Shown here one piece after another: positions 56,790 through 64,000 of a DNA stretch of 64,000 nt (the stretch's first letter is position 1; each line of letters opens with the position of its first letter). Made by a program: the position numbers and the translations under genes. This DNA is from Dichetophora obliterata (lineage: Eukaryota; Arthropoda; Insecta; Diptera; Sciomyzidae): contig OY986435.1 of the NCBI GenBank assembly GCA_963920525.1, positions 259,429,462-259,493,461 on the forward strand. Direction: 5' to 3'. The notes under the pieces are model-generated. The model worked only from the letters and a program-made list of their open reading frames with translations, made no database searches and was not told the DNA's origin.

Positions 56790-58330
56790 CTCCAACTAGC
56801 ATAGAATCAGAACGGTGCTTATAATCAGCGGTTTATATTTGTAATAATATCTGAACAAAACTCTAATGTAAAATAAGACGCTTTGATCAGCTTAATGCAT
56901 TACTTTAAAAAAAATTAAAACTAAAAATTTAATTTTGAAAAGTATTTTTTTAACTTAATTTGCCTTAAACACAAGAAAACATGAAGACGGTGTTTAAAAA
57001 AAATGTTTAGCATTTATATAATAATACCTTAAACTGTTCTGTATTTTATTTTATTATATTTTTTATTCTTTAAATTAATACAGTTTGTTAGTCATTAATA
57101 TATTTTAAGTTTTTTGATTTTATTAACAACAAGGGTATTCAAGGGTGTAGTGTCGTGGTATTGTGGCTGTTTTGCCATAGTTGAAAACCACAACTATGAT
57201 CTCCTTTTAAAATGGAATTTGGGGTTAGGAAGCTCCCACTATTGCTTTTTTTACTCTGCATATAAATTAACTATCCAATTTGATATATTTTTTTAATATA
57301 TGGCATAAAAATGTTTATCTTTCATTTTGAGCTTCTTCCATTTTTGCAATTAGAAAATGAATGGCTACCAATCAGTTGTTTATGGAACTTTAAGAACCAC
57401 GTTCGTTAAACATATCATTAGCCTACTTTAAATTACCACACTTTTGATTTTTAGAGATTTTATGTAAAACAACAAAAATATAAAAACCGCTCGGTAAGAA
57501 GTGGTATATATCAATGCCACGGGGTATTTTTTTTTTTTGGTTCCAATAATAAATAATAAAAAATTCTATTAAATTTTATTAAACGTTTAGAATTTTTTAC
57601 TTCTTAAAGTTTTCAATCCCGAACTAATACCGGAATTCTAGGATTGAGATTTTCAGTCCTGAAAATCCTGGGATCGAGAAAAGCTTCCGGAATAAAACTC
57701 CCAATTGAGGACTTAATGGGTTAATGAAATATAGTAAATTTAACATCTAAACACAAATACTTTTTTGATTAACAAACGAATTTATTAACCAAATTTTAAT
57801 TTTGAACTACCGCTGGAAAGGCAATTGAAAAAACTTTAATCTAAAAATAGTTTAGAGAAATGTTGGTGGTTGCGGTTTCCTAATTAATTAATTAATTAAT
57901 TTCAAAGTAGGGGTTCGGAGAACAACATTTTAAAATTTAAAACTAATTTATTTCTTAAAGTAGGTTTTCAACAATAAAAAACTCTGGGTGGGGACTCAAT
58001 TTTTCATTAGATATGGACATTTTAGCATATTAAGAAAAATTTAAATTAGAAAATATATCAATATATGATCAACTAAATTACGACTTACTTGCAAGCTAAT
58101 AATACATAGAAGTCAAATATTTTCAATTAACAGTTTTTTGCAGTGTTGCCAATATAACTAAAATTTGCCAGTGCAGCAAGTTAACATATTATGATCGAAA
58201 CATACAATTATGATATACTTACTTTGATGATTTAAAATTATGCCGTAATATATTCGGTTAATAATAGTTTCAACCTAAGATGGACTCGCACCACTTTTAA
58301 AATAAACATATTTACAAAATCGTTAATACC
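56790..58330. other. Intron DNA, no gene seen
   Basis: AT-rich, with a TTAA/TAAT microsatellite near 57880-57902. No coding motif was recognised. Confidence 0.55.
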
Positions 58331-58640
58331 CAGTCGCGTACCCAGAAAAAAATTTCGGGGGCCGTTTTTAATTTTTTTTTATACTATATAATTTACAATA
58401 TATTATATTATTTACAATATATTTATATATTTATATTTATATTATATTTATACAATATATATATTATATGCAATATATTTAACAATATAATATATTATTA
58501 TATATATATATATTTGTTTCCACATCCCTGTGAACATTTAGAAGAGCTAGCCCATTGAGCCTTTCTTCTTCAGTTTTACACCTCATGTTTTGAGTCTTCG
58601 AATCGACGAAAAAGAGGGTTCGCTTGAAGCGACTGAAACC
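58331..58640 (-). pseudogene. hAT relic (terminal end and C-terminal transposase remnant)
   Basis: CAGTCGCGTACCCAGAAAAA followed by TTTCGGGGG at 58331 resembles the CAGTGGCGTAGCCAG ends of one hAT group. Just inside, the minus strand encodes ERLNGLALLNVHRDV (about 58530-58578), with a shifted upstream part FSRFKRTL. This is the last segment of zinc-finger-MYM-type hAT transposases. An AT microsatellite (58378-58515) has expanded between them. Other parts are gone. Confidence 0.6.
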
Positions 58641-59240
58641 GGCAATGTTGCACCAATCTTCAGGAATCGGGTTATTGATGGATATTATGAGTATATAAAC
58701 GTTACAGGTCGATTGGTCTGATTCAAGCAGTACCTACAAATATGGGGTACAATATATTTTTCAAAATCAATGTATACACTGTAAAAATCATCACGTTTTT
58801 AAATTCAATACAATGCCTGTAATATCGTTACACCAATCTTCGGGATACTGATATCCATCATTGACTGACATATCATTGCATCGCAAAAATTAAGGGATTT
58901 GACAAACGCTACAGGTCAATTTGTCTCATCATATTTTAAAACTCAACACAATGCAAACACGTTTTTTCATATAAAATTTAAAAAAAAATTTCAAGCAATT
59001 TTTTAACCACAATTTGTAAAAAAAAAGTTTATTAAACAAATTCCATTAAAGTAGGAACAATTAGTTTTCAACATGTCACCCATATCACATTAAGGTGTAA
59101 TATCAGTTGCACTGACCATCTCCGAATTGGCTCAAATTGTGGTCTTTGATTGGTTTATTGTTTAGAAAACCAAATCCGGAGTTTGAGGTTTTGAAATTTT
59201 TTTCGCGGACCCATAGGCATGCGAATGCCACAATAGGGTC
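58641..59240. other. Intron DNA, no gene seen
   Basis: The phrase GTTGCACCAATCTTC.GG with TATTGATGGATAT at 58650-58690 recurs as TTACACCAATCTTCGGGATA near 58829, with ACAGGTCAATT later. It is a weak duplication of unknown origin. Confidence 0.4.
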
Positions 59241-59242
59241 TA

Positions 59243-60174
59243 CAGGGTTGCCCATATTCGACGGACCCATCTGGCAACGCCATAACTTTTGACAGAGATG
59301 TCAGATCGCTTAATGACATACCGCGTTTGAAGCGTCAGTCCAAGCAGATTTTTACCATGGAACAATACACGCCACGCGAGCGCTCTGAAAGAGTCTTCGA
59401 AATGGCCGAAGATGACGAGGAATTTTGGAACAAAATTATCATGTCCGATGAAGCCCATTTCACATTGAATGGGACCGTAAATAAGCAAAATTGCCGTATT
59501 TACGCCACTGAAAATCCTCAGGAGATTCAAGAAGTGCCTCTTCATGACGAAAAAGTCACAGTTTGGTGCGGCGTTAGTGCGAAAACGGTCATTGGGCCGT
59601 TTTTCTTCCAAAATGAAAATGGCCATGCTGTTACCATCAACCAGGAGCGTTATCGCGACATGATGACCAATTTTGTGATGCTAATTATTCGTCGAAAGCG
59701 TATGAGGCAGTTCTGGTTTCAACAAGACGGCGCTCCACCGCACACAAGTCGCATAACAATCGATTTTCTGAAGAATTTGTTTCCGGGCCGTTTGATGTCG
59801 AGAAGTGGTGATTTGGACTGGCCACCGCGTTCGCCCGATTTGACGCCGCCTGACTTCTTCTTGTGGGGATATTTGAAGTCAAAGGTTTACGTTAACAAGC
59901 CAAGGTCCGTAGAAGAGCTCAAGGACAACATTCGTGAAGAAATAGCCGCTATTTCGGCCGAAATGTTGGCTAAAACGATGGAAAATGCTGCAAAAAGGGC
60001 ACAATACGCCATCAACGCCAGAGGCGGCCATTTGAGAGATATCATATTCAAAAATTAATGTAAACAAATCTACTTGAAACAAATTAAATGATTAAGATTG
60101 CCAACCACCAAATTTTTATTTTTTTCTTTGATTCTTTTAAAAAAATATGCGTCCGTCGAATATGGGCAACCCTG
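59243..60174 (+). mobile_element. rosa-like (DD41D) mariner-superfamily element, 932 bp, complete ends
   Basis: It starts CAGGGTTGCCCATATTCGAC GGA and ends with its inverted copy TCCGTCGAATATGGGCAACC CTG. TA flanks both sides (59241-59242, 60175-60176). The terminal repeats match over about 23 bp. The internal gene lacks its 5' portion through an in-frame deletion. The sequence is well preserved, suggesting a recent arrival. Confidence 0.88.
59357..60058 (+). CDS. rosa-like transposase lacking its DNA-binding domain (233 aa)
   Basis: The start is taken as MEQYTPRERSE (59357), which I recall as the normal beginning of this transposase group. It is followed immediately by VFEMAEDDEEFWNKI, which normally lies well downstream, so the helix-turn-helix region is missing and the frame is kept. 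The catalytic part is whole: IMSDEAHFTLNG, VWCGVSAKTVIGPFFF, FQQDGAPPHTS and RSPDLTPPDFFLWG. There are 41 residues between the second and third Asp, giving DD41D. It ends RDIIFKN, stop. No stops or frameshifts. It may be translatable, but it is unlikely to bind its ends on its own. Confidence 0.85.
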   Translation: MEQYTPRERSERVFEMAEDDEEFWNKIIMSDEAHFTLNGTVNKQNCRIYATENPQEIQEVPLHDEKVTVWCGVSAKTVIGPFFFQNENGHAVTINQERYRDMMTNFVMLIIRRKRMRQFWFQQDGAPPHTSRITIDFLKNLFPGRLMSRSGDLDWPPRSPDLTPPDFFLWGYLKSKVYVNKPRSVEELKDNIREEIAAISAEMLAKTMENAAKRAQYAINARGGHLRDIIFKN

Positions 60175-60179
60175 TATTT

Positions 60180-61200
60180 TGAGACAACGTTACTCAGTCA
60201 ATTTTAATGCGATTTTCGTATTTCATCACTCGAAATTTTATTTTGAGGAAAAAATACTAAACTTTTAAAAAGTTGCAGTTATATGACCCATCATTAATAC
60301 CAAAGTATAATACCATGCCAGCAACATGCACAATAATTTTTTTCATTTTCATTATTTTCATTATTTTTACGTTCCATTACCTTTCCAAAGATATGAAATC
60401 AAAATGTGTTCTTTGAGGGTTCAGAAGTTATGGCGTATAAACTTTTTCAACGAATTCAACTGGCGTTGATATTTATTCTAAAAAGACTACAACACATTGA
60501 GACTTAAAAAATTTTTACGTAAATAATATAAATAAACATTTTCAAAGTCCATTTTATTTTTCTTTTTAAACGCATCTTCTCCTCGCTAGGTGGCATAAAA
60601 AATAGACCTCCTCAGTCGTTATCAAGATATTTTGGTCCCAATTTATCGGAAACATAAAAATCAAAGTGCATATTAATAAGATTACGACAACCTTAACTAC
60701 TATTATAAGGTTTGGTTACAATTTTCCCCCACTGGGAGAATCGCAATCGTTGAAAATGACAGCATTTTTTAATAATTCACTTACTAATTCAAGTAAAAAG
60801 CTCTAGCTACATTTTTATTATTTTTTATATTATTTAAACAGAGAATAAAAACATACTTTAAAATTAAGCAAACAATGTTAAAATAGTAATTTAACGCTTG
60901 TGCGTTTCTACAAACCAAAATTTAAAATAAGCGTATTAAATTTTCAACAAAATCTCATTTATTTTTTTATAATTTTCTCTTATTCTCTCTTTGCAAGAAC
61001 AAAAATACGTCGCTATCTTATGTGCAGTAGAATCTTTGACAATAATTGCCAGACAATTGAGACCAAGCTGAGAAAAATCCCGATTTTACATTTGATTGTG
61101 TGAAAATATTTTTTAAATTGGTTTTACAAATAATGAACATTCGATTCTATGGATTAAATCCTTACAGACTAAGCTTAACCAAAGGTTTTAAATATAAGAA
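60180..61200. other. Intron DNA, no gene seen
   Basis: Unassigned AT-rich sequence. The ORF 60900-61103 has no family motif. Confidence 0.5.
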
Positions 61201-61206
61201 ATGTAA

Positions 61207-62560
61207 TTAAACTAAAAATAAAGTATTTAATATTGATTTAAAACACATTTTCGACAAATGTATCGACAAATCATTATACAAAGACAACGCTCGTTGCAAA
61301 GGTTCATTTCGTGCATAATTAGACCTTTGAAATTTAATATAGAACAAGTTAAAATGCCGCAACTGTCTTGACGGTTTATTAAAATTTATAAGCGCCAAAA
61401 GAGAAGGACAGTCAATATTACCTGAAATTATATTATATATAACGGCAAGGGACTGAACTTTCCTTCGCCATTCTAACGATTTTATACCTAAGAGTAAACA
61501 TCTTACATTATATGGAGGGATATCCTCACGACTATATAACAAACGAAGAGCAAACTTTGTAAATCTTTTCTGAACTTGTTCCAACCTAAAGGCATAAATT
61601 GGATTCTAGGTGAAGGAAGCACCTTCCAGTTTCGAGCGAATAAAAGCATTATAAAGTGACTTAACAGTATGTGGGTCAGAAAACTCCGAACTATTTCTGA
61701 GTATAAAAGCTAACATCGAGTAAGCTTTAGAAACAATAAAATTAATATGTTCGTTAAAAGTTAACTTTAAGTCAAATATGACTCCAAGATCTTTTATAGA
61801 TTCAACACATTTAAGTGGAATTTCAGAAATATTGTACTGAAATTTCAAAAATGATTGCATTTAGAATATGTTATAAGCATTATATATGTTAAAGCATTTA
61901 ATCTTACTCTATTTAAGTAAATTATCTAAATCAGATTGCACTGAAATAGCATCAGCTATGCTACTGACACTTTTAAATAATTTAATGTCATCAGCATAAA
62001 GCAAATATTTTGAGTTGCAGAATACTTTATTTATATCATTAATAAATAATATAAATAATAAGGGGCCCAAGATACTACCTTGCGACACCCCAAAAGAAGC
62101 AATGAACTTATAAGATTTAACATTATTAATTGATACGTAACAAGATCTACCGCTAAGGTAAGATTTAATCCAATCTAAAAAAGTTGAGTGGAATCCATTT
62201 TAAAAAGTTTTGCGATTAAGATATTATGGCAAACCTTATCACACGCTTTAGAAAAATCCGTGTAAATGGCGTCAACATGACAACCACCCTCGAAGGATGA
62301 AATGCAATATTGATTAAAGATCGTTAGGTTAGTTAGGTAGAACGACCTGAAATGAAACCATGCTGTTCAGGACATAAATAGCGTTTAACAAGAAAATATA
62401 TCTTATTTTTAACAATTCTTTAAAAAATTGTAGAGATAGTAGACAACTTTGAAATGGGTCGATAGTTAGAGATATCATGTTTAGATCCAGATTTAAAAAC
62501 AGGAGTAATATGGGAAACCTTCCCACCATCTAAGAATGTACCAACCAAAATTTCAATTTT
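61207..62560 (-). pseudogene. LINE reverse transcriptase, 5'-truncated, degenerate
   Basis: The minus strand gives, in order, VSHITPVFKSGSKHDISNYR, PISKLSTIS (62440-62535), YTDFSKACDKVCHNILIAKL (about 62210-62270), GVSQGSILGPLLFILFIND, the catalytic box LLYADDIKLF (about 61990-62020), then IKDLGVIFDLKLTFNEHINF (61720-61800) and the C-terminal part MEQVQKRFTKFALRLLYSRE (61584 down to 61207). It is a CR1/Jockey-group reverse transcriptase. Frameshifts separate the parts, while YADD is kept. No endonuclease was found upstream, so it is 5'-truncated. Confidence 0.85.
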
Positions 62561-62564
62561 GTTT

Positions 62565-63945
62565 TATTTAACACGAATAAAAAGTTTTTTAAATATTTAT
62601 AGCATTCTCAAATAATGTTTTGAAATAAGTTGTTTTGGGTTATATATACATGGGTCCAATAATTTTAAATTAAAGATTTTACTAATGAATTTCCTGACAC
62701 CACATCTAGCAGTACTTTCTAAGCAATACCTATTAGCGCACACACTTTATAATAAGTTTTACATTAATTCGCAACTTTACCGCAGACGGAAAAAATAAAA
62801 TTTTGCAAAAAACAAATAGTTTTCGATCCGCCTTACTGTCAATTCATACGTAATTTATTCCAGCTTAAAAATATTTTTTTTTTTTTAACTATTCGTCTGC
62901 ATTTCTTCAAGTCCTTACCTGTATTCCCCATTATCCGTCTGTCGGTATGTTTGCTTTTGACAGCCCGTCCACTTCACATTTATTAAATTTTGCAATATAA
63001 ATCAAAGCACAAAAAAGATCACCTAAAGTCTCATAAGAATTCTGCAAAAAGCGGTTTACTGTGTAAGGTAGATGTCATCAGTTCTTGAGCAGCCATGCTT
63101 GTACAAATGCAATTTAGAATTGTGTACAGGTGTTGGAGGCCTCGCAGCTACATTGTATTTAAGAAATACTTGGTTACGTCATGTGTTTATTAACCACGGG
63201 GTTGTTTTCAGTGTGCTCTTTAAAGCGCTCGTTAATACATGCTCAATATGGGAAAGTATAAATCTGTAAAGCTGCCCGACACCGCAATAGAAACAATGAG
63301 GAACATTATAGCAGAGGAAAAAAGAGATAAAGCTTTATGCTGCTTATGTGTCTAACAATTAAATGAAGCAATGATTTTTATGTTTTTTTTTTGCTGCTTT
63401 AAAAATTTAAATTTTAATAACTGTTAAGAGTGGTTTTAAGAAATAAAGGATGCATGATTTTAAGGTAAAGATGTAGCTTTATATTAGTAAAAGAATTATT
63501 AAAAAGGTGCTGTAGTTTTTAAGCTTAGCGTCGTCGCAGATACGTGAGAAGCCTTTTATATAATAGTATAGAAGTATAGATATAGTTGAGTGGCCGATAA
63601 GACCTTGTTTGTCTTGATGCCTGCGTTCGAAACTGGTTTTCTTTGTTTTACGAAAATTTGTTTGGTGAACCTAGTTTGTTGAGTAACGACCCTGTCAAGC
63701 CAGGATCCCACCCGCTTTAGGAAGACAGAACAATATTTATTATATTGGAGTGGTGTTTAATTGGGTATGAGACCTTGTTTGTCACATGACTGCGCCGATG
63801 TCAGGATACAACAATTGTTGCTAACTTGACCATGTTTTTTTTAAAAATGCAACCCTGGTATTCTGTCTGATATTATTGTTTTGACTTAGCTTTCTATTAT
63901 GTTAGCATTATTTTTCAATTTGTTAAAACTTTTTAATCTTATATA
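62565..63945. other. Intron DNA, no gene seen
   Basis: The ORF 63072-63269 shows no recognised motif. GAGACCTTGTTTGTC-like words recur near 63600 and 63765. Confidence 0.5.
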
Positions 63946-64000
63946 TAAAAGAGAGTGGCGTAAGTTACTACGCTTATAACTCAAGAACGGCTGGACCGAT
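63946..64000 (+). repeat. Start of a dispersed repeat cut by the window edge
   Basis: TAACTCAAGAACGGCTGGAC CGAT is a phrase I recall from repeated sequences in many insect genomes. The family and extent cannot be told from 55 bases. Confidence 0.35.

Noticed and set aside
63072..63269. 65-codon ORF near the end of the window, possible next dynein exon
   Set aside because: The sequence does not resemble AAA5/AAA6 of dyneins and no splice sites fit the required phase.
63585..63650. Possible tRNA-Leu-like promoter boxes (GTGGCCGATAAG and GCGTTCGAAAC)
   Set aside because: Box matches are weak, spacing is short and no cloverleaf forms; a chance match is likely.
1..64000. A previously undescribed defence, signalling or metabolic gene system
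   Set aside because: The only host coding sequence seen is the dynein gene. All other recognisable coding sequence belongs to known transposon classes. Nothing supports a new multi-gene system.

Overview
The window is animal nuclear DNA, most likely from a fly (Diptera, probably Brachycera). The evidence is one intron-split protein gene with several short 64-69 bp introns, strongly AT-rich intron DNA, a mariner close to Drosophila Mos1, a P-element-type terminal repeat, and jockey-type LINEs. No species can be named from the sequence alone.

The only host gene seen is an axonemal dynein heavy chain of the outer-arm beta class (DNAH9/11/17 type; Drosophila relatives are Dhc93AB, CG3339 and Y-linked kl-5), on the + strand. 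Seven consecutive internal exons (100-1056, 1121-1453, 5483-7155, 7223-7442, 22851-24889, 24959-25097, 35475-35641) join in frame for 5528 coding bases, about 1842 codons. They run from the end of the linker through AAA1, AAA2, AAA3, AAA4, the coiled-coil stalk with microtubule-binding domain, and into AAA5. Both ends of the gene lie outside the window. Introns are either tiny (64, 67, 69 bp) or very large (4.0, 15.4, 10.4 and more than 28 kb). This pattern resembles dynein genes of fly Y chromosomes, but linkage cannot be read from the sequence.

The large introns are filled with nested transposable elements. Intron 1454-5482 holds a PIF/Harbinger relic, a TTAA-flanked MITE, a TTA-flanked MITE, a Tc1 relic and a foldback element. 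Intron 7443-22850 holds a 5.8 kb composite element carrying a 244-bp tandem array and a mariner with an intact 345-codon transposase, then a foldback element, a jockey-type LINE and a hAT relic. Intron 25098-35474 holds a second hAT inside a dispersed repeat, a GC-rich hairpin, a second LINE interrupted by a second, broken mariner, a tRNA-derived SINE and a long palindromic element. The last intron (from 35642) holds a second SINE, a Transib (RAG1-like) relic, a MITE interrupted by a palindrome-rich element, a P-type element with 8-bp target duplications, more foldbacks, Tc1/mariner, hAT and rosa-like (DD41D) elements, and a third LINE.

Several insertions can be dated relative to one another because an uninterrupted copy of the target repeat sits elsewhere in the same window. 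This applies to the P-type element, the palindromic element and, less exactly, one hAT. I see no bacterial-style operon, CRISPR array, functional tRNA or rRNA gene. I found no convincing evidence of a wholly new biological system. The notable material is the giant-intron dynein gene and the unusual transposon derivatives listed under findings.
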